From positions 2,686,574 to 2,750,573 of the forward strand of contig NZ_CM003594.1 of NCBI RefSeq assembly GCF_001435295.1: a stretch of 64,000 nucleotides of DNA, written 5' to 3'. Made by a program: the position numbers and the translations under genes. This document shows positions 47,811-58,133 of this stretch, in pieces. This DNA is from Psychrobacter sp. P11F6 (GTDB taxonomy: Bacteria > Pseudomonadota > Gammaproteobacteria > Pseudomonadales > Moraxellaceae). Every line of letters begins with the position of its first letter. Position 1 is the first letter of the stretch. The notes under the pieces were generated by a model that did no database searches, was not told where the DNA came from, and saw only the letters and a program-made list of their open reading frames with translations.

Positions 47811-49898
47811 TTAGGTCGCAACTTTTATCGTACTGCTGGGTTCTTCTAAATAATAGCCTTGTAAATAGCGCGCGCCCACGCTCCAAGCAACGGACATGGT
47901 TGCCGCATCTTCAATATAAGGCATCAATACGTCCACATTGACTTCATTCGTACGCATAATAAGTGATTTGACAGTTTCTAAATTGTCTGCTGAGTCAATG
48001 CCATCCACATAGCTGCGTGCTAAACGCACCATATATGGCTGCACAAAACTGACAATCTCTATGGATTTGGCAGAAGAACCGAAGTTATTGATACCCATCT
48101 GACAGCTGACTTGGCTAAGGGCGGCAAACTGTGTTTTTGCCACTGTAAGATGGTCTGAGACGTCTTTTTCGTTGAACTGCAAGGTGAGTACACCAGCTGC
48201 ACCGCCCACCGCTTTTATAAGCTGACTGGCAACACTAGGCAGTTTTTTGTCTATCAATGAGGCACTAGTCAATTGCACTAGCAATCTGGCTTCAGAATGC
48301 GTTTTACGTACCTCATTGACCTTTTTACAGGCATTGATGAGCACCCAACGATCTATTTTTTCGAGCAATTTATGCGTCTTGGCGACTGCCATAAATTGAT
48401 CAGGTGTCAATATCGTATTGTCCGCATCCGCCAACGGCAACCGCAGATATACTTCAAAAAAGTCGCTTCGGTCATTGTTAATATCATATATTGGCTGGAA
48501 TGACAGCTCAAAACGGCTATTGGCAATGGCATCAACTAAAGATTCGGCAAGCGCATGATCATCACTATTGGCATGCTCGCTTGGATCATATAAATGATAG
48601 GTGCCGCCATGATTAGAGGTCTCTATCATAATCTGATTGATGGCATCCATCGCACGTTCGAGCACGATACTTGGCTCTGCTGTATTGGTTTCGATTTTGA
48701 CCATACCAATACTGACAGTCGTACTGGTCGTACGCTTATCTACTTCAATGAGCATATCACTGATACGTGAACCAATTTGCTTAGCCAGTGTTTCAAGCTC
48801 TGTGGTGCTCTTGTCCTCGACCAGTATGGTAAAGGCGGTATCACTAAAACGACTCACATGCCCGTCTGATATCAGCTCATCTAACGCATAGGCGACTTGC
48901 TTGACGGTCGCATCTACCCCTTGCAAACCTAGACTGCTTCTTATTTTACCGACATTATCGAGCTGAATATACAAAAGCCCAGCCGTCAGTACACCTTGAC
49001 GTGCTTGCTGGTACACGATTGCCATTTGTTCTTCAAAGCCGCGGCGGTTGTTGATTCCTGTCAGGCTATCTTTGCATTCAGCAGCTGCCAAACGCTTGGC
49101 GACTTCCGCACTGTTATTATGGTTTTGTTGGATAATAACCTGCGTCACCGGTTCGCCATCTAAGGTCGCGGCTGCCAATTGTAGCTTTGCTTCAAAAGTA
49201 CTGCCATCCATCCGCTTACTTTCAAAATTGAACTCGACTTCTTGGCGGCTACCTTTATCAAATTGACGTAAGAACTGTTTGAAACCCTTAACGTTATCAC
49301 CGCCTGCAATCAGGTCAACAACAGGCACGCCTATGGCATCATTCATCGACTCAAAACCAAAAAGCTGAAGATAAGGGTCATTGGCAAAAATATGGATACC
49401 CTGATCAATATAGGCGACCGCACTTTTAGAGTTTTTAATCAATACGTTGGCGCGTTGCTCTGCTTCAGAGAGAACATGGCGCAACGTTCTAAGCTCACGG
49501 CGACTGCGTAAATTATCATGCTGTAGGCAGATAGACATCACTACTGCCATCTCTTGGTCTACTTTGAGCGATTTGACCATCGTGCCGCTAATAATATCAG
49601 GTAGCCCCTCATCGTTATTGGTGGACGCTACCATCTCTTCATTGAATAGGCAGATCATAGGCAAATCAATACTTTGCTCTTGAACGACGCCCACCACATC
49701 GGTGAAACTCATATCATAAGCATTGCCAAACACCAAGACATCCCACGGTTGTCGAAGTGACTTTAACAGCTCCTCTTTATCGTCCAAAAACCCTAAATTG
49801 ATGGTGTCATAATAGCAACCTAGTAAGTGCACAAGACGCTCAGCGTAGAGCTGATCGTCATCAATGACTAAAAGGTTTAAGATGGACTGAGTACGCAT
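47811..49898 (-). CDS. fimX: FimX-like protein: REC-PAS-degenerate GGDEF-degenerate EAL
   Basis: A 695-residue cytoplasmic regulator. The domains are a receiver-like region (1-125, LLVIDDDQLYAERLVHLL), PAS (about 150-265), GGDEF (about 275-440, DSLTGINNRRGFEEQ) and EAL (about 455-690). The GGDEF signature reads FSDTAF and the EAL motif reads EVY, so both enzyme sites look dead. This is the layout of P. aeruginosa FimX, which binds c-di-GMP and controls type IV pilus assembly. The start is supported only by frame and homology. It is in line with the next minus-strand gene but 354 bp apart. Confidence 0.85.
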   Translation of the reverse strand: MRTQSILNLLVIDDDQLYAERLVHLLGCYYDTINLGFLDDKEELLKSLRQPWDVLVFGNAYDMSFTDVVGVVQEQSIDLPMICLFNEEMVASTNNDEGLPDIISGTMVKSLKVDQEMAVVMSICLQHDNLRSRRELRTLRHVLSEAEQRANVLIKNSKSAVAYIDQGIHIFANDPYLQLFGFESMNDAIGVPVVDLIAGGDNVKGFKQFLRQFDKGSRQEVEFNFESKRMDGSTFEAKLQLAAATLDGEPVTQVIIQQNHNNSAEVAKRLAAAECKDSLTGINNRRGFEEQMAIVYQQARQGVLTAGLLYIQLDNVGKIRSSLGLQGVDATVKQVAYALDELISDGHVSRFSDTAFTILVEDKSTTELETLAKQIGSRISDMLIEVDKRTTSTTVSIGMVKIETNTAEPSIVLERAMDAINQIMIETSNHGGTYHLYDPSEHANSDDHALAESLVDAIANSRFELSFQPIYDINNDRSDFFEVYLRLPLADADNTILTPDQFMAVAKTHKLLEKIDRWVLINACKKVNEVRKTHSEARLLVQLTSASLIDKKLPSVASQLIKAVGGAAGVLTLQFNEKDVSDHLTVAKTQFAALSQVSCQMGINNFGSSAKSIEIVSFVQPYMVRLARSYVDGIDSADNLETVKSLIMRTNEVNVDVLMPYIEDAATMSVAWSVGARYLQGYYLEEPSSTIKVAT

Positions 49899-50252
49899 AA
49901 GAAGCCTTTTGGATCTTGTGATCTTATTTTTATGTTTGATACCCTACACCTTTTCCAAGCATTAACCTAGCAAGGAAAATACTATCAGGGATAGGCTTAG
50001 CGGTTTTTAGTAGATTGGCATCGTCTTTCGAATCAAGGCGACATCTTGGCGAAGCCAAAACATCATATAAACGAACATAACTGTATCAATCATTATAGAC
50101 AATAACTTGACTGATTGCAGACTAACTTATCATCATTATTCAGTACATTTATTCACTGCTATTATCGAATAAAAAAATTCAATGAAGTAACCTTTAAACC
50201 AGTATTTATTGACATTACTATTTGACAACTTTTCAATAGACGCTCAAACAAA
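49899..50252. other. Intergenic region upstream of the fimX-like gene
   Basis: These 354 AT-rich bases show no supported reading frame and no convincing terminator, repeat or operator. They lie between two minus-strand genes and should hold the fimX-like promoter. Confidence 0.5.
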
Positions 50253-52028
50253 CTAAAGCTGCACCACCTCATACTGGCTGAATTCATCCGTAATCAGCAA
50301 CCTCTGTCCCAAACGTAAAGGGGTTTGTTTGCTATTAATACGCATAATGACTCTATCATCGGTCTGAAAGTAAGAAGTCGGTACAATCAAAGTACCAGTG
50401 GTTTGTAGTCGCTCATCTCTACCAAGGATAAATGCTGGCACAAAATGGCGACTACGCGTTTCTCTACCTTCTAAACGCAAGCCACAAGCCACTAGCTGAT
50501 GTCCGAGTACTTGCCACTCGATCTCTGGGTTTTTGCTATCAAAATCAAGCCAGCGCGCCACGCCCATTGACCAATCAGGCGGCGTGATTGTATCAGATCG
50601 ACAGACCAAAAAAAGGCTCATCATATGTAATGCTGGCGGTGCAGTCGTCGCAGATGTATTATCATCAGCTACTATATTAAGGCTATTTTCATGAACACTT
50701 TCTTCATGAAAGCGATCTTTATGAAAGTGGTCTTTATTTAAAATATCTACTGTTGGTAATAATCGTAGGGTACGAAATAATGACAAATCATCATTACGAT
50801 CAAAGGTTTCACTGGCTAATACGTGGCTGCTGTCTTGTTTTTTATTCACGGTATCATAACGAGGACGCTGCTCATCTGGTAACTCTTTTATAGCGATTAA
50901 ACTGGTAAAGCTATGCGAATGGCTCACCCGATAATGAATATTATTAAAACCTGTAATCAAAACAGCGTCTTCTTTCGCACTATGTTTAGTCGCTAGGGTA
51001 AGCGGCGGCTGTAAATAGCGGTAATTGAGCGTCATCGCTATTTTATTAAGCAAATGACTCTCAACGCCGTCACCCCCTTCCTTAACTAAAGCCTGTTTGC
51101 GTCGTTTAAGATACTCAACCAGCGGGGCAATTTCTATAAATAAACAGTGATAACGATCGTCGTATGGGTTAATTGTAGAGCTGGCCGTCAGGTAAGTTGG
51201 CGGATTGTCACTTTGTAAATCAACGAACACGCGGGTCTCGGTGGTTGGCTCAATCGTCGCAACGATATGCTTAGCCCATTCAGGTAACAAACGTTGGACG
51301 AGCAGAATATTGGGACGACGCATGGCACGTACATTTAATAGACTGTATAAACAAATTTGGCAATACAGCTGATGAACCGTCTTGGCACGCTGGGTGCCTG
51401 CCGTAACACTCATATTAATCTCAGCCGCATGGTACTGATAAGCAAGGTAATACAGCTGATTGATTTTATGCCATAAGTAAGATGAGGGTTTTTGATAGCA
51501 CAGTGCTTCTTCGCCCAATAGCTTCTGGTACATCAGCAGCGTCTGGTAAATAGCAATGGCGAGTGTCGTTGATGAAGACTTATCACCATTAAAATAGCGC
51601 TGCCAGCCATTACTTGCAGCGTATTTTCGCTGATTATTGAGCAATGAGGTTTTATGACGTATCACTCTGTCATAGACCATAATCATTGAATAATATAGCG
51701 ACTTTATTTGAGCCACATAACCCATTTGAATGTCGCTAAGCGCACCTGTCTCATAAATATAAGACTGTCGCAAAGTGGCAATTAACTGATCTGAGGCGTC
51801 TATCACCGTCGCCATAAGGGTAAGACGTTGCGACTCATCGATATTGGCCACACGTAGTACCGTAAGTATTTTTGCTAATTGTTCAGCTTGCTGTGCTTGC
51901 GTTTGCGAAGGTAACGCTGCCAACAATTTTAGCAAATAACCTTCTTGGCCATTAGCGGATCGCTTAGAAACTAGTGGCAATGCCTCTGTAGAAGATAGGT
52001 GCTCTTGAAACGTCGATAAAGTTATCAT
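50253..52028 (-). CDS. Large uncharacterised protein, possible atypical PilZ-like C-terminus
   Basis: A 591-residue soluble protein I cannot name with certainty. The N-terminal third is helical (LLKLLAALPSQTQAQQAEQL, then SLYYSMIMVYDRVIRH). The C-terminal region, WSMGVARWLDFDS followed by VACGLRLEG and a final beta-rich tail, resembles the GVVRW-type ending of proteobacterial proteins tied to atypical PilZ domains (recalled similarity, not searched). A His/Asp/Asn-rich insertion lies at about 425-465. The ATG at 52028 has AGGA six bases upstream and is preferred over 52124. Near the fimX-like gene. Confidence 0.6.
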   Translation of the reverse strand: MITLSTFQEHLSSTEALPLVSKRSANGQEGYLLKLLAALPSQTQAQQAEQLAKILTVLRVANIDESQRLTLMATVIDASDQLIATLRQSYIYETGALSDIQMGYVAQIKSLYYSMIMVYDRVIRHKTSLLNNQRKYAASNGWQRYFNGDKSSSTTLAIAIYQTLLMYQKLLGEEALCYQKPSSYLWHKINQLYYLAYQYHAAEINMSVTAGTQRAKTVHQLYCQICLYSLLNVRAMRRPNILLVQRLLPEWAKHIVATIEPTTETRVFVDLQSDNPPTYLTASSTINPYDDRYHCLFIEIAPLVEYLKRRKQALVKEGGDGVESHLLNKIAMTLNYRYLQPPLTLATKHSAKEDAVLITGFNNIHYRVSHSHSFTSLIAIKELPDEQRPRYDTVNKKQDSSHVLASETFDRNDDLSLFRTLRLLPTVDILNKDHFHKDRFHEESVHENSLNIVADDNTSATTAPPALHMMSLFLVCRSDTITPPDWSMGVARWLDFDSKNPEIEWQVLGHQLVACGLRLEGRETRSRHFVPAFILGRDERLQTTGTLIVPTSYFQTDDRVIMRINSKQTPLRLGQRLLITDEFSQYEVVQL

Positions 52029-52248
52029 CAGTATTCCTAGTAACCTTGAGTAACTTGGCAGGAGGCAAATATTCAACCATGCCGTATGCAACAATACAAG
52101 ATAAAAGATACAAATCAGCAGCAACCATCAAAATCGACAGCACCCATTTTTAGTAACGATTAATTTCTATAGCATCATCTAACCGCACGCCTATCTTCTA
52201 AAAACCACGCTTTGTTCACTAATTTTTCAATATACCATAGTGCCTATA

Positions 52249-53256
52249 TTAACGATCATTGTAAATATCAATCGGTACTTTGAAAGGTTTATTTGGTAGC
52301 TCTCTCACCAGCTTGGGTACCAAATAACCAGGGAGTGCTGCCAACAATGACCAATACAGCTCAATTGCGAAGCGCTCATCATTATCGAAATGTGCGGCAC
52401 CAGCAACTTTGTCTAATACATGTAGATAATAAGGCAGTACCCCACATGAAAACAAACGCTGACTTAATTGCATTTGAACAGCAACGCTATCATTGATGCC
52501 TTTTAATAGCACCGCTTGATTCAATAAAGTGATGCCAGCCGCTCGAGCACGTTGCAGATGCTCTGCTGTTAAGGCATCGATTTCATTGGCATGATTACAG
52601 TGGATGACCATCACAATATGACAGCGACTTTGAGACAGTCTGGTCAATAACGCATTGTCCAAACGCGCTGCGATGACCAGCGGCAAGCGCGTATGTAAGC
52701 GAATAGTGGTCAATTGCGGGAGTGACTCTAGCGTATCTAGCCAGGCAAACAGGCGTCTATTGGTGACGTTTAATGGATCACCACCACTCAAAATCACCTC
52801 ATTAATTTCAGGATGTGCGCTGATATAGTTGATGATATTTTCTTTGGCATCAGCCGTTGGCATATTGGCGCTATAATCAAAATGCTGGCGAAAACAGTAG
52901 CGACAATGAATGGCACAAGCACCTGTCACGGTCAATAATACTCTGGATTGGTACTTATGCAGCATACCCTTGACTGGGTTTTGCGTATTCTCGCTCAAGG
53001 GATCCGCCACATAGCCCGTTACCTTGATTTGCTCGCGTTGATCAGGCAATACTTGTCTCAGTAAAGGATCATTGCTATCGCCGATACTCATTTTTGCCAC
53101 AAATCCACGTGGTACGCGCAGCTCAAAATGCTTAGGTACATAAACCTCTGCCCGCAATGATTCTAGCTTTAGGATGCTTAACAGCTCATCAATAGAGGTA
53201 ATGGCCTCGGATAATTGCGTTTGCCAGTTTTTTTGTGTGATTAAATGGTTTATCAT
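52249..53256 (-). CDS. epmB: EF-P beta-lysylation protein EpmB (lysine 2,3-aminomutase)
   Basis: A radical-SAM aminomutase of 335 residues that turns L-lysine into (R)-beta-lysine for EF-P modification. The Fe-S ligands are Cys114, Cys118 and Cys121 in CAIHCRYCFR, followed by VILSGGDPLNVTNRRL and the PLP-binding region near the C-terminus (VPKLVRELPNKP). It diverges from efp with a 167-bp gap, and this pairing supports EpmB over other lysine aminomutases. EpmA, which attaches the beta-lysine, is not in the window. Confidence 0.93.
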   Translation of the reverse strand: MINHLITQKNWQTQLSEAITSIDELLSILKLESLRAEVYVPKHFELRVPRGFVAKMSIGDSNDPLLRQVLPDQREQIKVTGYVADPLSENTQNPVKGMLHKYQSRVLLTVTGACAIHCRYCFRQHFDYSANMPTADAKENIINYISAHPEINEVILSGGDPLNVTNRRLFAWLDTLESLPQLTTIRLHTRLPLVIAARLDNALLTRLSQSRCHIVMVIHCNHANEIDALTAEHLQRARAAGITLLNQAVLLKGINDSVAVQMQLSQRLFSCGVLPYYLHVLDKVAGAAHFDNDERFAIELYWSLLAALPGYLVPKLVRELPNKPFKVPIDIYNDR

Positions 53257-53423
53257 GACAACCTAATACCTGTGCCCAAAAGTCGCTATTATACGCGCTT
53301 AGTGCGTAGCCTATCAAAGCATACGACCTATCCTTTAAACACTTAGCGTAATAAGCGATTTTAACGCAGCAAGCTATTCATTCACTTATCTACCACCCTA
53401 TTTATAACCCCTAGGAGTTTCTT

Positions 53424-53999
53424 GTGGCAAGTTTTTCTACTAATGAATTTAAAGCTGGTCTAAAAGTCATGCTCGATGGCAACCCTTGTGCCATTCTTGA
53501 AAACGAGTTTGTCAAACCAGGTAAAGGTCAAGCCTTTAACCGTGTTAAATTGCGCAACCTTCGTAGTGGTAAAGTATTGGAACAAACCTTTAAGTCAGGC
53601 GACAGCTTAGAAGCTGCTGATGTCATGGATACTGAAATGAACTATCTATATAACGATGGTGAGTTTTGGCATTTCATGCACCCTGAAAGTTTTGAGCAGA
53701 TTCAAGCGGACAAAACAGCGATGGGCGATTCAATAAAGTGGCTAAAAGAAAACAGTAATGCACTATGTACCATCACTTTATTCAATGGCACTCCTCTTTC
53801 AGTAACACCGCCTAACTTTGTTGAGTTGCAAATCACTGAAACAGATCCTGGTGTGCGTGGTGATACTTCAGGTGGTGGCGGCAAACCTGCCAAGTTAGAG
53901 ACAGGTGCTGTCGTCCGTGTGCCGTTGTTTGTACAACAAGAAGAAGTCGTGCGTGTTGATACTCGCACAGGTGACTATCAAACTCGCGTTAGCCAATAG
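53424..53999 (+). CDS. efp: Translation elongation factor P
   Basis: Relieves ribosome stalling at proline runs. The 191-residue protein has the three-barrel length of EF-P and the modification loop KPGKGQAF with Lys34 as the beta-lysylation site. The end, [15 protein letters not shown], is also typical. It starts with GTG; AGGAG lies six bases upstream. It diverges from epmB, which makes its modifying group, and is followed by a strong terminator. Confidence 0.96.
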   Translation: MASFSTNEFKAGLKVMLDGNPCAILENEFVKPGKGQAFNRVKLRNLRSGKVLEQTFKSGDSLEAADVMDTEMNYLYNDGEFWHFMHPESFEQIQADKTAMGDSIKWLKENSNALCTITLFNGTPLSVTPPNFVELQITETDPGVRGDTSGGGGKPAKLETGAVVRVPLFVQQEEVVRVDTRTGDYQTRVSQ

Positions 54000-54063
54000 C
54001 ATGTAAAAGTTATAGCGCTCGACATAATAGAACTTAACAGTTAGCCTCTAGCTGTTATTCCAC

Positions 54064-54103
54064 AAAAAAGCTGAACCAATGATAAAGCGGTTCAGCTTTT
54101 TTT
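54064..54103. terminator. Bidirectional intrinsic terminator after efp
   Basis: A 14-bp perfect stem, AAAAAAGCTGAACC pairing with GGTTCAGCTTTTTT, has an 11-base loop and T-runs on both strands. It lies 64 bp after efp, between efp and the convergent kinase gene. Confidence 0.93.
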
Positions 54104-54290
54104 ATTTATGAATATTTTTTTAATATTGTCTCTGTAGTTGATTTGATTAAAAAGTACTCCCAAGCAACCGAATAAAAATTCATATGGAGTATGTCAAGCA
54201 AGGTTAACGCTGTGGTTTTTTATAGTGGATGAACTGTCGCTATTGATGACAGCGATGATAAATAACCTTCTATACATTTTTACCAAACCA

Positions 54291-56120
54291 CTACTCTGCT
54301 GATGAGTGTTTCTGTATCAGCCAATATTGTACCAATGCATTCAACTGCTCTTGTTTAAAAGGCTTGGTACAATAATCTTGCATCCCAACTTTTAAATACT
54401 TTTCGCGCTCACCGTCCATTGCATTGGCGGTCAACGCAATAATAGGTGGTAATGATTGAGGATCATAAAGTTCATGCAATTTAATAGTGGCCTGTACACC
54501 ATCTAAAATAGGCATGTGATGGTCCATTAAAATAACATCATAACGCTCAGGTGAGAGCGCAAAAATTTCAATAGCCTGCTGCCCATCAGTGACATGCGTG
54601 ACCGTATGACCACTATTATTCAGGGCTTTTTTAGCGATAATGGCATTGACGGTATCGTCTTCAACCAACAATATATGACCAGCACGCTCATGGGTCGGCT
54701 CAATCATCGTAAAGTCATTTGACTCTTGCCACATCTCATACTGGTTTTCATCAATAGTCGGTAGCGGTAATAAAACACTGAACGTAGTGCCCACACCCAC
54801 TTCGCTATCCACATCGATATAACCGCCCATCAAATCAACCAAAGACTTACAAACCGAGAGTCCTAGACCTGTGCCACCATAAAGACGGTGGGTGAATTTA
54901 TTTGCTTGGTCATAAGCATCAAATATTGCATCCAATGACTCAGCTTTGATGCCGACACCCGTATCTGTGACTTCAATGCATAAGGTCATGACTTCATGAT
55001 AGATGGTATTACTGATAGCTTCTTGAGCCGTTATTTTGCTGAGATCGCTTGCCGAAATGCCTTGAGCGCGATATTGGTCAGCGCTGTCATCGTCAAAACC
55101 ATCACAATGACAATTGGGTACGTGTTTGACATCAATAGTGACTCGCCCGCCCTCACGAGTGAATTTAATCGCATTATTAACAAGGTTTGCTAAAATTTGT
55201 TTGAGGCGTACCGGATCGCCTTGTACATAGGGCGATAACGACTCGGTATAATGGTAGTCTAAAACGAGCCCTCGCTGACGTGCTTTGACAGCAAAGAGGC
55301 TGACCACCTCATTACATAATGCAGATAAGTTAACAGGAATAGAATCAATGGTCATTTTCCCAGATTCTACTTTCGATAAATCTAAAATCCCGTTAATGAT
55401 CGCCATCAAATGCTCATTGGAAACTTTGATATTATCCACGTATTCTTGTTGTTCACTGCTAAGTTTGGTCTCACCGAGCATCTCCACCATACCAATAATA
55501 CCATTCATTGGGGTACGGATTTCATGACTCATATTGGCCAAAAAGTCTGATTTCATCTCATTGGCATGTTTGGCATCACGCTGCTTATCCTGTAACTGCA
55601 AGGCATCTGCCGCCATCATCGCAAATTGAGCCAACACCTTTGCTTTTTGCTCATCAAAGTCATGATTGGGCTTCATATCCATCACACACAGCGAGCCCAA
55701 ACGATAGCTTTTATTGTCCTCATGCAAGATAATTGGCGCACCAGCATAAAACTGTAGGTATGGCGATTCTGTCACTAGGGGATTGTGGCTAAAGCGGCTG
55801 TCTTTGGTCAAGTCTGGTACTACAAAGACGTCGTTAGAAAGCACGGTATAATTGCAAATAGCCACTTCACGCGTCGTTCGGCAAACACCGCCTAGTCCTT
55901 GGACAGATTTTAGATACTGTGTTTCTTCGTCCATGAAAGTGATGGTCACAACTGGTACATCAAAAAACAGCTTTGCCAGATCAATTAGACGCTTAAATGC
56001 AGGCTCATCATTATCATTGAGCACCTGATACTTCCTAAGCTTATTGATGCGTTCTACTTCATCTGCCGCTACTGGGTAGCTGTGTTTAGGTGCGTTCAAT
56101 ATAGACAAGATAGACTCCAT
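54291..56120 (-). CDS. Hybrid histidine kinase: GAF-HisKA-HATPase-REC
   Basis: A 609-residue cytoplasmic hybrid kinase. An N-terminal GAF-type sensor (about 25-175; CNYTVLSNDVFVVPDLTKD) is followed by HisKA with His199 in MSHEIRTPMNGIIG, an ATPase domain with DTGVGI and GGTGLGLSVCK, and a C-terminal receiver with Asp533 in ILMDHHMPILDG. An insertion of about 50 residues, including CHCDGFDDD, splits the ATPase domain before DTGVGI. No membrane helix is seen. No partner response regulator is adjacent. tcdA is 10 bp upstream, so the two may share a transcript. Confidence 0.9.
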   Translation of the reverse strand: MESILSILNAPKHSYPVAADEVERINKLRKYQVLNDNDEPAFKRLIDLAKLFFDVPVVTITFMDEETQYLKSVQGLGGVCRTTREVAICNYTVLSNDVFVVPDLTKDSRFSHNPLVTESPYLQFYAGAPIILHEDNKSYRLGSLCVMDMKPNHDFDEQKAKVLAQFAMMAADALQLQDKQRDAKHANEMKSDFLANMSHEIRTPMNGIIGMVEMLGETKLSSEQQEYVDNIKVSNEHLMAIINGILDLSKVESGKMTIDSIPVNLSALCNEVVSLFAVKARQRGLVLDYHYTESLSPYVQGDPVRLKQILANLVNNAIKFTREGGRVTIDVKHVPNCHCDGFDDDSADQYRAQGISASDLSKITAQEAISNTIYHEVMTLCIEVTDTGVGIKAESLDAIFDAYDQANKFTHRLYGGTGLGLSVCKSLVDLMGGYIDVDSEVGVGTTFSVLLPLPTIDENQYEMWQESNDFTMIEPTHERAGHILLVEDDTVNAIIAKKALNNSGHTVTHVTDGQQAIEIFALSPERYDVILMDHHMPILDGVQATIKLHELYDPQSLPPIIALTANAMDGEREKYLKVGMQDYCTKPFKQEQLNALVQYWLIQKHSSAE

Positions 56121-56129
56121 TAAATAAGA

Positions 56130-57008
56130 TCAGACGCTCGGCTTGATGCCCGCCTGTTTTATTAATAATTGTAATGCTTCACTCACCATAATCATCGCAA
56201 CCACCGATGTGACCACTACTGCTGAGCCGTAACCACCACACTGCAACCCGCCTGTCTGACAACTCTTATCTACACGTGGTGGCTCTGTAGAGTAGACACA
56301 TTTGATCCCGAACTTTTCTTTTAGTGTACTATTAATGCCTTTTTCGTGGCGCAGCTTATTGCGTAATTTGGCAAGTAAAGGATCTTGGTAACTGTCACGC
56401 AAGTCACTCACCCTAATCTGACTAGGGTCTATCTTGCCACCTGCGCCGCCTGCACACACCAGTTTTAATTTATTAAAACGACAATGTAGCGCGATGGCAA
56501 GCTTGGCATTCATATCATCTACGCAGTCCAAAATAACCATAGGTCTGCCTTGAGCAACAGCGGCTTTTACTTCATCGCGACTTGGCAATAAAGTGGCGAC
56601 GTTTTCTACAGTTAAAAAATCATCGATCAAGTTTAGCGTTACTTTGGGATTAATTTCACGAATACGGGTGGCCATCGCTGCAATTTTACTCTCACCAAAG
56701 GTGCTGTCTAGTGCAGGCAACTGCCGATTGACATTGGACGCAACCAATACGTCCAAATCAATCAACGTAATAGTGCCCACTGCCGTTCTTGCCAAAGCCT
56801 CAGCTGCCCAAGAACCAACGCCTCCTACTCCGATAACGTATACATGCGCATCAGCAAAAGTAGTGATAGCTGTCGCACCATAAAGAGTGCGCGTACCTTG
56901 AAAACGGCGCTCATATTGTACATTTTCTTCGCTCAGCTCTGCTTTTGTAAAGTCTTCGGTGCCAACTGACTCTGTCATTGTTTGCTCAAATGGTTGTGTT
57001 TCACTCAT
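56130..57008 (-). CDS. tcdA: tRNA threonylcarbamoyladenosine dehydratase TcdA
   Basis: Cyclises t6A to ct6A at tRNA position 37, using ATP. The 292-residue E1-like protein has RFQGTRTLYG, the nucleotide-binding VYVIGVGGVGSWAAEALART (about 51-70), LIDLDVLVASNVNRQL and the catalytic-loop CVYSTEPPR near residue 238, as in E. coli TcdA. An N-terminal extension of about 25 acidic residues is unusual. It lies directly upstream of the hybrid kinase gene. Confidence 0.92.
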   Translation of the reverse strand: MSETQPFEQTMTESVGTEDFTKAELSEENVQYERRFQGTRTLYGATAITTFADAHVYVIGVGGVGSWAAEALARTAVGTITLIDLDVLVASNVNRQLPALDSTFGESKIAAMATRIREINPKVTLNLIDDFLTVENVATLLPSRDEVKAAVAQGRPMVILDCVDDMNAKLAIALHCRFNKLKLVCAGGAGGKIDPSQIRVSDLRDSYQDPLLAKLRNKLRHEKGINSTLKEKFGIKCVYSTEPPRVDKSCQTGGLQCGGYGSAVVVTSVVAMIMVSEALQLLIKQAGIKPSV

Positions 57009-57143
57009 AACAGATTAAATGCTCTTTTAAATTATTTTGGTGACGCTTATATTACGTTAATTTCTTTATTCACGGCTATTTCATTCACTATCATATCAAT
57101 GGCTAGCCATATAATAAACCTTCATTGACTAAAATCTGTGGCA

Positions 57144-58133
57144 CTACGATAACGGATAATCCCATTTTGTTTGCAAAGCACTGCAACTGTTGTGCCACAA
57201 TTGCTTAGCAAGACTGGCGGGTGGTACATTAAGCAACTCACTCAAGCTTAGCAATACCCATGGCAGGTTGGCAGGTACATTTCTATTATGTACGGCTGTA
57301 CTCCTCCGTGCACTGCCTGAGTTTTGAGTTGGTACTAATGAATCATGGTCAGATATTTGACACATGATAGGCGTCATATCAGGGCAATCCGTTTCTATCA
57401 CCAAACATTCAACACCATAGCTATCAACCGCTGCTTGAATGGCGCGGCGCAGTTTCTTAGCATTGGGGTTAGTGATTTGACCGGTAACCCCAAGCTTAAA
57501 TCCTAACTTAACAAATGCTTTGGCCTCTTGCGTCCCACCACTAAAACTATGCGCGATACCGCCAAGTTTGTGTGCATCGTAATCATGCGCTTTTAGTATG
57601 GCCAACGCTTCTGCATGGGCTTTACGAATATGCAGCATCACTGGTAGCTGATGAGTCACCGCCATATCCAATTGTGCCTTAAAAAATCGTACTTGTTTGG
57701 CAAATATGTCAGGCGCTTTCATCGCCTCAGTAAAGGTGTCTAAACCAATCTCGCCGATTGCTAATGGGCGTTTATCAGTAATCCTTTTTGCCATAGCGAT
57801 TAAATGATCGTCAGTATGCTGTTTGATATAAAAAGGATGCAAACCGACCGCAACATGGCTACTAAAATTTGACACTTTTTGTCTATCGACATTGGCTGTC
57901 GTAGGTAATGACAGCGTATTTAACAGGCGCTCAGTCTCATACATCCGCTCAAAATGCTGATATAGATAACCCACTAATACCAGATTGCGTACTCCCTGAT
58001 TGTGAGCCTGCTGCGTCAGTATTTCTCTATCATCATCAAATATTGGGGCATCAAAATGAGTATGCGTGTCAATGAGAGGATAAATAGTAGATAAGGGCTG
58101 TTTGATCATCTTAGGTGAATCGATAGGGGTCAT
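57144..58133 (-). CDS. TatD-family metal-dependent hydrolase
   Basis: A 329-residue TatD-type nuclease/hydrolase. Metal ligands appear as IDTHTHFDAPIF (His-x-His), AIGEIGLD with Glu, PVMLHIRKA, GGIAHSFSGG and LVIETDCPD. Family members have 3'-5' DNA exonuclease activity and aid DNA repair. It is longer than E. coli TatD (about 260) through insertions near 75-95 and 265-290. The start may also be the later ATG (MIKQPL). Single gene. Confidence 0.88.
   Translation of the reverse strand: MTPIDSPKMIKQPLSTIYPLIDTHTHFDAPIFDDDREILTQQAHNQGVRNLVLVGYLYQHFERMYETERLLNTLSLPTTANVDRQKVSNFSSHVAVGLHPFYIKQHTDDHLIAMAKRITDKRPLAIGEIGLDTFTEAMKAPDIFAKQVRFFKAQLDMAVTHQLPVMLHIRKAHAEALAILKAHDYDAHKLGGIAHSFSGGTQEAKAFVKLGFKLGVTGQITNPNAKKLRRAIQAAVDSYGVECLVIETDCPDMTPIMCQISDHDSLVPTQNSGSARRSTAVHNRNVPANLPWVLLSLSELLNVPPASLAKQLWHNSCSALQTKWDYPLS

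Noticed and set aside
50253..52124. Long form of the uncharacterised protein with an N-terminal membrane segment
   Set aside because: The upstream start lacks a ribosome site, while ATG 52028 has AGGA at good spacing.
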